Assembly (NCBI GenBank): GCA_003045065.1
Contig: PSQJ01000003.1
Location: forward strand, 1 to 61,517
Length of the DNA stretch: 61,517 nucleotides
Direction of reading: 5' to 3'
DNA from: Candidatus Liberibacter europaeus
GTDB lineage: Bacteria; Pseudomonadota; Alphaproteobacteria; Rhizobiales; Rhizobiaceae
Made by a program: the position numbers and the translations under genes. Positions 1-6,434 of the stretch are shown in pieces (the first letter of the stretch is position 1; each line of letters opens with the position of its first letter). The notes beneath the pieces were generated by a model. That model was not told where the DNA came from and made no database searches. It saw nothing but the letters and a program-made list of their open reading frames with translations.

Positions 1-288
1 ACCTATAGTAGAAACGAATATAGAAACTATTATACCCATAAACCATTTAGTTTGAGTGTTTATTGCGTCTTTAGAACTCAGTTCTACTGCATGTATTTTA
101 TCATTGACCTTTTCAAAACTCAGTTCTACTGCATGTATTTTATCATTGACCTTTTCAAAACCTTGATTAACGTTTGATTGAAACCCATCAATTTTAGTGC
201 TTAATTCTTTGATATCAACTTTTAGTTCTTTGTGGTTTTCTTCAAGACTAGCAATCCGATATTCTTCTATCGTTTGTTTTTTATCCAT
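1..288 (-). CDS. Prophage coiled-coil protein with C-terminal membrane segment (partial, runs off left edge)
   Basis: The reverse strand is open for 96 codons from an ATG with GGGAAG/GAGG just upstream, and continues past the window edge. The visible part is highly charged and heptad-like (residues 5-75, coiled coil). A hydrophobic stretch follows that starts at about residue 82 with KWFMGIIVSIF and looks like a membrane anchor. Residues 44-71 are two identical 14-residue units, FEKVNDKIHAVELS, encoded by a perfect 42-bp duplication. The layout resembles the DUF1640/CCDC90-like coiled-coil family often found in phages and rhizobia, but that placement is inference. Role unknown. A broken relative lies at about 28690-28930 in this window. 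Confidence 0.75.
   Translation of the reverse strand, partial: MDKKQTIEEYRIASLEENHKELKVDIKELSTKIDGFQSNVNQGFEKVNDKIHAVELSFEKVNDKIHAVELSSKDAINTQTKWFMGIIVSIFVSTIG
75..158. repeat. Perfect 42-bp direct tandem duplication (2 copies)
   Basis: Bases 75-116 and 117-158 are identical. The unit is a multiple of three and duplicates 14 residues of the coiled coil, so the frame is kept. Identity of the copies suggests a recent duplication by slippage or unequal exchange. Confidence 0.95.
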
Positions 289-318
289 CTTCCCTACCTC
301 TCAAATTTGATAACATTA

Positions 319-648
319 CTACTTCCCTTGTTTTTCTTCTTTTATGAACATTTCAGCTAACTTACGTATGTTTTTCTTTCCTTTTTCGCTTATGTCGTCT
401 AAATCAGGTTCATCTATCTTTTTCAAAGCTCCATGTGTTCTTAACAGTATGATTCCTATGTTAAAAAACAATTGTGTCAAAGTATCTGCTTCTGACTTAG
501 AGGGTTGAATAGCAACCGATTTAGATACGCCTTTCTTGTCCTTCCATTCCACTTTGTATTTCTTGGTTTTGTCCTCCCAATCCATGCCTAGCTCTAAGTG
601 GTTACCATCAGTAGTAATGATATCAATATAACTTTTTGAGTTGCTCAT
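319..648 (-). CDS. Hypothetical prophage protein, 109 aa
   Basis: I do not recognise the family. It is a small, soluble, charged protein: an N-terminal beta-rich part (IDIITTDGNHLELGMDW), a central 'ADTLTQLFFNIGIILLRTHG' type helix, and a very basic C-terminal tail rich in Lys and Glu. The ATG is preceded by AAAGGA at about 9 bases. It sits downstream of the primase-helicase on the same strand and is probably part of the leftward early transcript. Its 3' end and spacer appear to have a decayed counterpart at about 28980-29030, which supports it being a stable part of this phage lineage. Confidence 0.65.
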   Translation of the reverse strand: MSNSKSYIDIITTDGNHLELGMDWEDKTKKYKVEWKDKKGVSKSVAIQPSKSEADTLTQLFFNIGIILLRTHGALKKIDEPDLDDISEKGKKNIRKLAEMFIKEEKQGK

Positions 649-693
649 TATTTTTAGTCCTTTCGATTTTAATGTATGGTTTCATCAATAGCT

Positions 694-3090
694 TTATTTT
701 CTTTTGTCATCTAAATTAATGACATTATCTTCAATGATGTCGAAGTTCATTTTCATACGCAATCCGAATACGCATTTGCTAACTTTTCCATCTATCTTCT
801 TGGGTTTTATAGTGAATCCTTTTGATAGGAGCGCCTCACTCACTTTTCTAGTATTGAATCCGTTCCAGTTCTTCGTGTAGTTCAGCTCTTCCCTTGCGAA
901 TTCACTACAGTTTCTTGCTAATATCGCCGATTTTTCGTAGTAGTCGTTTCCGACTTCACACCACTGATCTATCCATTGCTGGTATATGTCCAAATCCCCT
1001 CTTTCCTTAAGTGTTGCTTTTTCGCATGCGTTTGACATATCTATTTTTCTGCCTCTCGCTATGTAATCCAAAGCCCCCTCTACGAAGAACTTTTTAGCGT
1101 CTAATGTGTATTCGGCTAGGGTATCTTCTATGTTATCGTCCCATTCGTTTATCTTTTTCGGAAAGGGGATGATCACCATTCTTCGCCATATGCTGTCATC
1201 TGTACTCCGAATTAAGAGGGGTTTGTTAGTCACGATTAAAGGTGTGAAACTCGCTCTTTTTCGGATGATATTGTTAGAGTATAGCAATCTTGCGGCGATC
1301 GTATCCCCTCCTGTGATAGCTTTAATGACGGCTTCGTTGATAGGTGCATGCTCGTTAGTTTCGTTGATGACAGCGACACGAGACCCAAACGCTCTTATGA
1401 TGTTAGGGCTTGGAGTTCCTGCGTCCCCCTCATAAGCACTCATGATATCTTTGAATTGGAGGTGAGATATATATTCCATACCGAATGCGAGTTGTAATAG
1501 TTTTATTAAAGTACTTTTACCACTGCCCCCTACACCTAAAAGATTGATGAGCTTTTGAGATTTGTTGTTTCCTAAAAGAGCCATCCCGATACATCGAGCG
1601 AAGAATTCCATTGTTTCTTGATCTATGAAGTATTCAGAAATGAAGTCGATGAACTTTTGAGAGGGTTTGCCCTCTACATAAGGAGTTCTTGTTGATTTCG
1701 TTATGTACAAATTAGGAACATGAGTAAGGCGTTTGCCCGTTTCTAGATCTGTTATGCCGTCGGTATCTCCTAGATACCGTGTATCACACGTATAGTTTTC
1801 TTCTTCTTCTTTGGTTAAGTGGAAGATGCTACCCGTATCTATGAGAGCTAATGTAGATTTTGATCGGTTGAAGTCTGATACGCCTTTTGATCTAAAAGCG
1901 TTGTTGAATTGTTCTCTTGGGCTTTTTGGCATCGCCCTTGATCCTCTTTTCTTTAGTTTCTTTTTTTCTTCTTCGAATTCTTCATCTGTCCATTCTTTTA
2001 AGTCTTTCCCATCTGTTCTACAATCCACTAGAAAGTCAGCTAAAATACCCATCATCTGGGTTTTGTCCTCTGCACACAAAGACCACAAGTGTGCTTTCTT
2101 CACGAACCAGCCACCGAGCGAGTCTATGTAGACGTATTTTCCTTTGTGGTACACAGAGAAAAGCGCCTTGTTGTAGGCGTCAGTGAACCGATCACATAAA
2201 AGGCCGTTTGGAATTAAGTTTTTATGATGATAAAACAATGATGCAAAGGTAGAGCGTTTCTTATCTTTATCCCCTATTTCTTCAAAATCGAATGTATCCC
2301 ATTTGTAATTGAAGTTTTCCTCATTATAGGTACTACCCTGTTTACTCCAACGTCTAGCAATTTCTTTTCCTTTATTTGAACCTCGTGTTTCGTGATGAAC
2401 AGCCATGACAATAGGTATCCATTCATCATGAGTGCCATTGTAGAATTCTTCATTAAAACAGGATAAAAAGGCGGTAATTTCTCTATTGGTATATTGTCTA
2501 TTACCAACGTTATTCCATTCTTTGACAGGTTTTTTTGTTTTTTGTTTGATAATCGGAGTTGTTTGTTCTGTAAAAAGTTCAAAAAGATATTCAACATCCT
2601 TTTCGGATAACAGAGGTAGCGCTTCCGCTTTGAACTCATGTGGCGGTTTTGACCATGTGTATTCTTCTTTTGTTACAGGATGGATATTATAAGCAACGAA
2701 ATACTGCCCATCACCCAAAATATCAAGATGTCCTTGTTGGCTATCTGGGGTTTTCTTCTTTTTAATTCCGGTTTGTTTCATGCGGAAAGGAATGAGGAAT
2801 TTAGGTTTTTGTCCTATTCTGATATGTGGTGTGCCATAGTTAAGTTCGAAACCTTCCATAAAGGTTTCAGATGTTTTTGCATCTTTTGAATCTACATCAA
2901 AGGCGTAAATGGGATGTTTACCAATTCCACAAACCATTCCGAAACCACACAAAGGTAGATTGTCGATAGAGGTATGTGATAATAGTTGTTTTTCCCATTT
3001 ACCAGCTTGTAACGGTCTTTTATCTTTATGGCGTAAAGCAATGAGATTAAACCCGTTATTGATACAGGTTTTAGCTTGGTCCTTCCACAT
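694..3090 (-). CDS. Prim-pol / D5-type primase-helicase (phage replication)
   Basis: A 798-aa replication protein likely to prime and unwind phage DNA. The N-terminal prim-pol part has FDVDS (Asp65, Asp67), the metal-binding acidic pair, followed by HLDILGDGQYF near residue 120, like the family's second motif. The middle (about 200-260) resembles a PriCT-type linker. The C-terminal SF3/D5 helicase has Walker A GVGGSGKST around residue 520, an acidic motif RVAVINETNE and a sensor-like PLIVTNKP. Length and order fit the P4/D5 family. It starts 2 bases after the upstream gene's stop, with GAAGG as ribosome site. It is leftward, opposite to the polymerase block, so primase-helicase and polymerase are under divergent control. 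Confidence 0.9.
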   Translation of the reverse strand: MWKDQAKTCINNGFNLIALRHKDKRPLQAGKWEKQLLSHTSIDNLPLCGFGMVCGIGKHPIYAFDVDSKDAKTSETFMEGFELNYGTPHIRIGQKPKFLIPFRMKQTGIKKKKTPDSQQGHLDILGDGQYFVAYNIHPVTKEEYTWSKPPHEFKAEALPLLSEKDVEYLFELFTEQTTPIIKQKTKKPVKEWNNVGNRQYTNREITAFLSCFNEEFYNGTHDEWIPIVMAVHHETRGSNKGKEIARRWSKQGSTYNEENFNYKWDTFDFEEIGDKDKKRSTFASLFYHHKNLIPNGLLCDRFTDAYNKALFSVYHKGKYVYIDSLGGWFVKKAHLWSLCAEDKTQMMGILADFLVDCRTDGKDLKEWTDEEFEEEKKKLKKRGSRAMPKSPREQFNNAFRSKGVSDFNRSKSTLALIDTGSIFHLTKEEEENYTCDTRYLGDTDGITDLETGKRLTHVPNLYITKSTRTPYVEGKPSQKFIDFISEYFIDQETMEFFARCIGMALLGNNKSQKLINLLGVGGSGKSTLIKLLQLAFGMEYISHLQFKDIMSAYEGDAGTPSPNIIRAFGSRVAVINETNEHAPINEAVIKAITGGDTIAARLLYSNNIIRKRASFTPLIVTNKPLLIRSTDDSIWRRMVIIPFPKKINEWDDNIEDTLAEYTLDAKKFFVEGALDYIARGRKIDMSNACEKATLKERGDLDIYQQWIDQWCEVGNDYYEKSAILARNCSEFAREELNYTKNWNGFNTRKVSEALLSKGFTIKPKKIDGKVSKCVFGLRMKMNFDIIEDNVINLDDKRK

Positions 3091-3092
3091 AT

Positions 3093-3554
3093 TTAGACCT
3101 TCATATAAATTTTGTCTTCTAACGGTATGGCTTTCAACCGTGCTATTTCTCTGTCTAAAGCTATTAGCTCAGCTTTAGTCTTACTAAGAGGCTCTTTTGG
3201 AGCTATCCAGCTTTCTTTGTTTTTTAAGTAACGTTCTTTTATTTTTTCTGGGTTGTTTAAGCGATATTGACGTTGATATTCATTTACTTTTTCTGAGTTG
3301 TTTAAGCGATATTGACGTTGATATTCATTTACTTTTTCCGGGTTGTTTAAGCGATATTGACGTTTTTGTTCATTTACTTTTTCCGGGTTGTTTAAGCGAT
3401 ATTGACGTTTTTGTTCATTTACTTTTTCTGAGTTGTTTAGGTAATATTGATGGTTATTTTCTTTTACTTTTTCTTTGTCATTTAAGTAACGCTGATGATC
3501 GTAGGCACGCCTCCGTCGTTTCCTCTCTTCATCTGTTAATTTGATTCTGGACAT
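3093..3554 (-). CDS. Prophage basic repeat protein (15-residue repeats)
   Basis: A 153-aa protein made mostly of five or six 15-residue repeats of the type RQYRLNNPEKVNEYQ (residues about 20-108), after a very basic start (DEERKRRRRAYDHQRY). The repeats alternate aromatic, Arg/Lys and Glu positions and should form long helices. Similar 'Y-x-x-N-x-E-K' repeats occur in phage DNA-binding and HNH-associated proteins (family knowledge), but no nuclease motif is visible here. It overlaps the preceding 54-aa gene by 26 bases, with AAGGAG about 9 bases before its ATG. A role in DNA binding is only an inference from charge. Confidence 0.7.
   Translation of the reverse strand: MSRIKLTDEERKRRRRAYDHQRYLNDKEKVKENNHQYYLNNSEKVNEQKRQYRLNNPEKVNEQKRQYRLNNPEKVNEYQRQYRLNNSEKVNEYQRQYRLNNPEKIKERYLKNKESWIAPKEPLSKTKAELIALDREIARLKAIPLEDKIYMKV
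3256..3525. repeat. 45-bp tandem repeats, about 6 units
   Basis: The word TTTAAGCGAT recurs at 3256, 3301, 3346 and 3391, then as TTTAGGTAAT at 3436 and TTTAAGTAAC at 3481: an exact 45-bp period. The four central units are nearly identical and the outer ones diverged, the usual pattern for array growth in the middle. A shortened unit starts at 3223, 33 bases before the first full one. All length differences are multiples of three, so the frame is kept. Confidence 0.93.
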
Positions 3555-3693
3555 GGTTTAGAAGCTCCTTGTAGGTCATCTCTTTAGAAGGGCCGTCCCC
3601 GTCGTCTATGGTGTATGTAATTTCAACATTTTCAGCTTTGCATCGCCTAATAATTTCATCAACAAAGCCCTTAGTTGTAGTCATATTTTTCAT
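3529..3693 (-). CDS. Small prophage protein, 54 aa
   Basis: A short open frame starting MKNMTTTKGFVDEIIRR and ending in NQINR. Its ATG overlaps the stop of the upstream 82-aa gene (ATGA, 3690-3693), a translational-coupling arrangement that argues it is real. Its end overlaps the start of the 45-bp-repeat gene. The sequence is acidic in the middle (IDDGDGPSKEMTYKEL). No recognised family; no function proposed. Confidence 0.6.
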   Translation of the reverse strand: MKNMTTTKGFVDEIIRRCKAENVEITYTIDDGDGPSKEMTYKELLNHVQNQINR

Positions 3694-3938
3694 TGGCAAG
3701 CCTCACATACATCATCATCGGGATTAGATGATTTGTTTAAATCTTTAGTTTCAATGTTTCTGATGGTAGTTTTGAGTGGTTGTAAATGTTCTTTTACCGC
3801 TTCTTTAGCTTCTAATTCGATGTGTCTTAAAGCATCATCCGATAGTCCATTATTTAGTTCTAATCGTATAATCAACGTACTTTCTTCAAGATCTACCCGA
3901 CGGGTAAGAACCTCAAAATCTAAATCGTTATTTGTCAT
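3690..3938 (-). CDS. Small prophage protein, 82 aa (intact paralogue of the decayed upstream gene)
   Basis: Unknown function. It reads as a short beta-strand pair (EVLTRRVDLEESTLIIRLEL) followed by a charged helix (ELEAKEAVKEHLQPLKTTI) and a Cys-containing tail DVCEACQ. It aligns along its length with the frame just upstream at 3928-4137 (shared EVxTRxx, a hydrophobic strand, then HLLQP/HLQPL), so the two are tandem duplicates. It overlaps the decayed copy by 11 bases and the next gene by 4. As a promoter-proximal early gene it could be regulatory, but no helix-turn-helix is evident. Confidence 0.65.
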   Translation of the reverse strand: MTNNDLDFEVLTRRVDLEESTLIIRLELNNGLSDDALRHIELEAKEAVKEHLQPLKTTIRNIETKDLNKSSNPDDDVCEACQ

Positions 3939-4137
3939 TGTCTTTAATCCTTTCTAGAATGTTAGAGACTATTTTTTCAAACGGCTGAAGCAAATGTTCG
4001 CTTTCTTCAGCTTTTATCTTAAGTGCTTACATAATATCTTCTGACACTTCAGCATCTGCCATAACATGGAAAGTTATTATTATTCCTTTCTCATCTTGAT
4101 CAACATTAGACATGACACGGGTTTTAACTTCATTCAT
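3928..4137 (-). pseudogene. Duplicate of the 82-aa gene interrupted by an in-frame TAA
   Basis: From ATG 4137 (with AGAAAGAGATAAAGAA upstream) the frame reads 36 codons, hits a single TAA after VSEDIM, then continues in the same frame for 32 codons to a TAA at 3928. The whole 69-residue reading matches the neighbouring 82-aa protein, so one nonsense change interrupts it. Either the gene is dead, or the first 36 residues are made alone. No second start is visible right after the stop. It is the first gene after the leftward promoter. Confidence 0.7.
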
Positions 4138-4172
4138 TTCTTTATCTCTTTCTGAATGTGGGAGTTACCCGT

Positions 4173-4201
4173 GTTATAGCACGGTTAATAAAAGGTGTCT
4201 A
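4173..4201 (-). promoter_or_regulatory. Candidate leftward early prophage promoter
   Basis: On the reverse strand TAGACA (4196-4201, 5/6 to the -35 consensus) is followed by exactly 17 bases and TATAAC (4173-4178, 5/6 to the -10 consensus). It lies about 35 bases before the first leftward gene and next to the inverted repeat at 4209-4260. Pattern match only. Confidence 0.5.
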
Positions 4202-4208
4202 TAAAAAT

Positions 4209-4260
4209 ATTAGGTATAATTTAAAGTTTTTATCTTGACATACTTTAAATTATACCTAAT
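4209..4260. promoter_or_regulatory. Perfect 19-bp inverted repeat, candidate operator between divergent prophage transcripts
   Basis: ATTAGGTATAATTTAAAGT at 4209-4227 is the exact reverse complement of 4242-4260, separated by 14 bases. Within the spacer lies TTGACA (4235-4240), a consensus -35 facing right, so the right arm would cover the region just after that -35. The left arm ends 8 bases from the leftward -35. A dimeric regulator bound here could control both directions. Each arm could also act alone as a half site. No known repressor gene adjoins it in this window. Confidence 0.7.
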
Positions 4261-4263
4261 ACT
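4235..4263 (+). promoter_or_regulatory. Candidate rightward early prophage promoter
   Basis: TTGACA (4235-4240, 6/6) is followed after 17 bases by AATACT (4258-4263), a weak -10 with 4/6 matches. The -10 overlaps the end of the right arm of the inverted repeat. The following leader of about 90 bases leads to the first rightward gene. The weak -10 would fit a regulated promoter, but this is inference. Confidence 0.4.
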
Positions 4264-4360
4264 ACCACCACACAAACGTATAAATATTAGTTGTGCAAAA
4301 CGAAAATTATAAAGATCAGTTGCTAAATAGATACAAATACAAAGACAAAAGAGGATGAAG

Positions 4361-4681
4361 ATGGGCAAAGTTAAAGACCAATTTATAGATATCCCTACGT
4401 TTTATGACGATAACTTAGAAGAGAGCGAGAGACTAAAACTTCCGCCAAATATCCGAATGAAGGAAGCTAAAATCCAATGCTATTTAGTTTCTGCTCTTGA
4501 AGATTTTGAGGATCTTAAAGATCCCGACGGAGACACTTTAGACAAGATTGAAGTGACGGACAGTATCATCATTAAGATTTCAAAAGCACTAGGATGGAGT
4601 CAAATACTTATGACTCTCTTAAAACAGAAAAAAGAAGAAGAAAATGTCAGAGAGAGCAAATCTTATGCAGGACAGAATTAG
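4361..4681 (+). CDS. Hypothetical prophage early protein, 106 aa
   Basis: Not recognised. An acidic, soluble protein (starts MGKVKDQFIDIPTFYDD, ends ESKSYAGQN) with a Lys/Glu-rich C-terminal helix. The ATG at 4361 is preferred over the one at 4355 because AGAGG then sits at a normal distance. It is the first gene of the rightward block, immediately downstream of the inverted-repeat control region, the usual place of phage early regulators or recombination accessory proteins. Confidence 0.6.
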   Translation: MGKVKDQFIDIPTFYDDNLEESERLKLPPNIRMKEAKIQCYLVSALEDFEDLKDPDGDTLDKIEVTDSIIIKISKALGWSQILMTLLKQKKEEENVRESKSYAGQN

Positions 4682-4716
4682 ATTATGAATTTTAGAGTTA
4701 CCCAATAATGGGGTTC

Positions 4717-4757
4717 GGGGGTGGTTTTTTTTGTTTCTCCAGCAATTTCCCACCCCC
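4717..4757. other. G-rich/C-rich 8-bp inverted repeat with T8 in the loop
   Basis: GGGGGTGG (4717-4724) and CCACCCCC (4750-4757) are complementary arms around a 25-base loop that starts with eight T. It lies between the first two rightward genes. The T run comes right after the left arm rather than after the hairpin, so it is not a classical terminator; it might modulate read-through or translation of the next gene. Confidence 0.4.
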
Positions 4758-4784
4758 AGTAGTAAGCAGAATGAGAGATTTAAC

Positions 4785-5126
4785 ATGAACGTAGAAACAA
4801 TCGAACAAGCTATTAAAACCAGAGACACCACGACTTTATTACAGTTTCAAAAACTTATTACAAACGGATTATCTCAGATTTTACAAGATAAACCGCAAAT
4901 TGGGCCAGCTACTATTACTCCTCCTAAAACAGATACTTCGGGGTTAAAAAAGCGAGTAACGAATTTAGCGTTAAGTTTCATTGAGCGGGGTGGGAAGGAA
5001 GGCAAGGTTAAATTTCTGAATGAAATTATAGTGCCTACTTTAGGCGAGCCTAAGACCTTTGCGGATTGCACGATTGAGGATTTGGATAAGTTAGAAACGA
5101 GGTTGTTGGAGCTAGAAGATGCTTGA
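4785..5126 (+). CDS. Hypothetical prophage protein, 113 aa
   Basis: Not recognised. The start at ATG 4785 (MNVETIEQAIKTRD) is chosen because GAGAG precedes it; an upstream TTG at 4731 has no ribosome site and would read through the hairpin. Residues 1-35 are predicted helical, a Pro/Thr linker follows (ATITPPKTDTSG), then a second helical half (RVTNLALSFIERGGKEGKV) with an acidic tail. The short membrane gene at 5119 overlaps its stop by 8 bases. Confidence 0.6.
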   Translation: MNVETIEQAIKTRDTTTLLQFQKLITNGLSQILQDKPQIGPATITPPKTDTSGLKKRVTNLALSFIERGGKEGKVKFLNEIIVPTLGEPKTFADCTIEDLDKLETRLLELEDA

Positions 5127-5217
5127 TTTCATGTTGGTTCTTAGTGGAGTGCTCTGTATCGTTTACGTGGTTTTTTTCTTATATGACAACGAACCTCCGT
5201 CATCCCCATCAGCTTAA
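5119..5217 (+). CDS. 32-residue single-pass membrane microprotein
   Basis: An open frame that starts inside the last codons of the preceding gene (ATGCTTGA overlap), giving translational coupling. The product is almost only a membrane helix (MLDFMLVLSGVLCIVYVVFF) plus a short Asp/Glu-Pro-Ser tail ending SPSA. Size and coupling resemble small phage membrane proteins, but no family can be assigned. It is too short for automatic gene finders and could be a chance frame. Confidence 0.45.
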   Translation: MLDFMLVLSGVLCIVYVVFFLYDNEPPSSPSA

Positions 5218-5256
5218 ATAATTGAAAACAATTTAGATAATTGAAGAGATTGAATA

Positions 5257-6426
5257 ATGACTAAACACGCTTTTATATCGGCTTCTGGTAGTCATCGGTG
5301 GTTGAAATGCCCTGTCGCACCTACCCTTGAAAGCAAAATCCCCCAAACAACAAGTATTTATGCTTCTGAAGGTACCTTTGCTCATAACTTCTTAGCATAT
5401 TGTATAACACAGAATTGTGATGTTGAAAGTTTCAAAGACAAAGAACTGACTTTTGAAGATGATACCCGTGTGGTTGATGCGGAAATGACATCAAGTGTTC
5501 AAATGACATTAGATTATACACGTTCATTTTCTGGAGAAGTTCTATCTGAAACTGAAGTGCCCCTTGAGCCTTTTACTACGGAGAAAGACGCAACAGGAAC
5601 AGCGGATATTATTATTTTTGATGATAACCATTGGATTATAGCGGATTTTAAGTATGGAGCTGGAGTTGAGGTTCAAGCTGAGAATAATACGCAATTGATG
5701 TTGTATGCATGTGGAACATTGCATTTATACGCTGATATTCTCGGCGAACCTGAAACAATCACATTAGCTATTATTCAACCTCGTATCAGGGCGGGTGATC
5801 CAATCAAAGAATGGAAGATATCTACTGTTGATTTATTGGAGAAAGCACAAGAGTTCAGAATTAAAGGAGAACGAGCATTAAAGCTTAAAGGCAAAAGGGT
5901 TATTCCACTTGATAGTTATGGAGTGGATGAGAACGCTTGTAGATTTTGTCGGGCTAAAGTTCGTTGTCCTGCGTTGAATAGACATGTGTTGTTGGAATCT
6001 TTGCAAGATCCTGCAAGAGGAACTGAGGTAGATTTAGCTAAAGCCTATTCGTCGTTATCACTTATTGAACAATATGCCAAAGCGTTAAAAGAAGAGATGT
6101 TTAAACGTTTAAGCGATGGAGTAGAAATTAAGGGATATCAACTAGTTGAAGGACGTAAAGGCAATCGGACCTTTAAAGATACGGAAAAAGCCACGGAGCT
6201 TTTAACCGATATCTTAGGTGATAGAGCGTTTAAGAAATCGTTGATTACACCTAAAGAAGTGGAGCAATTCCACAAAGAGCGAATTGTACCGACTGAAGTT
6301 TGGGAGAAGATACAGGAGTTTATCACAAGAGGAGATGGAAAACCAGTCATCGCCCCTCGTGATATAACCCCAAAAATCAACCAAATTCAAAAAGCACAAT
6401 TAAGTGATTTTGAAGTAATGAGTTAG
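5257..6426 (+). CDS. DUF2800 protein: RecB/AddB-like PD-(D/E)XK nuclease with iron-sulfur type cysteines
   Basis: A 389-aa phage nuclease of the DUF2800 type. The PD-(D/E)XK core is visible as GTADIIIF (Asp117) followed by WIIADFKYG (Asp130, Lys132), with upstream His43/Glu38. One early cysteine (Cys18) plus three late ones in ACRFCRAKVRCPAL (about residues 228-240) match the split 1+3 cysteine arrangement that holds a 4Fe-4S cluster in AddB and related nucleases. This reading is inference from family knowledge. It is likely to process DNA ends during phage recombination-replication. It sits upstream of the BRO gene, DUF2815 and the polymerase in the same direction. Confidence 0.85.
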   Translation: MTKHAFISASGSHRWLKCPVAPTLESKIPQTTSIYASEGTFAHNFLAYCITQNCDVESFKDKELTFEDDTRVVDAEMTSSVQMTLDYTRSFSGEVLSETEVPLEPFTTEKDATGTADIIIFDDNHWIIADFKYGAGVEVQAENNTQLMLYACGTLHLYADILGEPETITLAIIQPRIRAGDPIKEWKISTVDLLEKAQEFRIKGERALKLKGKRVIPLDSYGVDENACRFCRAKVRCPALNRHVLLESLQDPARGTEVDLAKAYSSLSLIEQYAKALKEEMFKRLSDGVEIKGYQLVEGRKGNRTFKDTEKATELLTDILGDRAFKKSLITPKEVEQFHKERIVPTEVWEKIQEFITRGDGKPVIAPRDITPKINQIQKAQLSDFEVMS

Positions 6427-6434
6427 AAAGGATA

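Noticed and set aside
3223..3525. CRISPR-like array
   Set aside because: The 45-bp units are head to tail with no unique spacers and lie in a coding frame.
1106..3544. Rightward open frames opposite the primase-helicase and repeat gene
   Set aside because: They are antisense shadows of strongly supported leftward genes and have no ribosome sites or recognisable domains.
4178..4360. Phage repressor gene hidden in the divergent region
   Set aside because: No open frame longer than a few codons with a start and ribosome site lies within the spacer.
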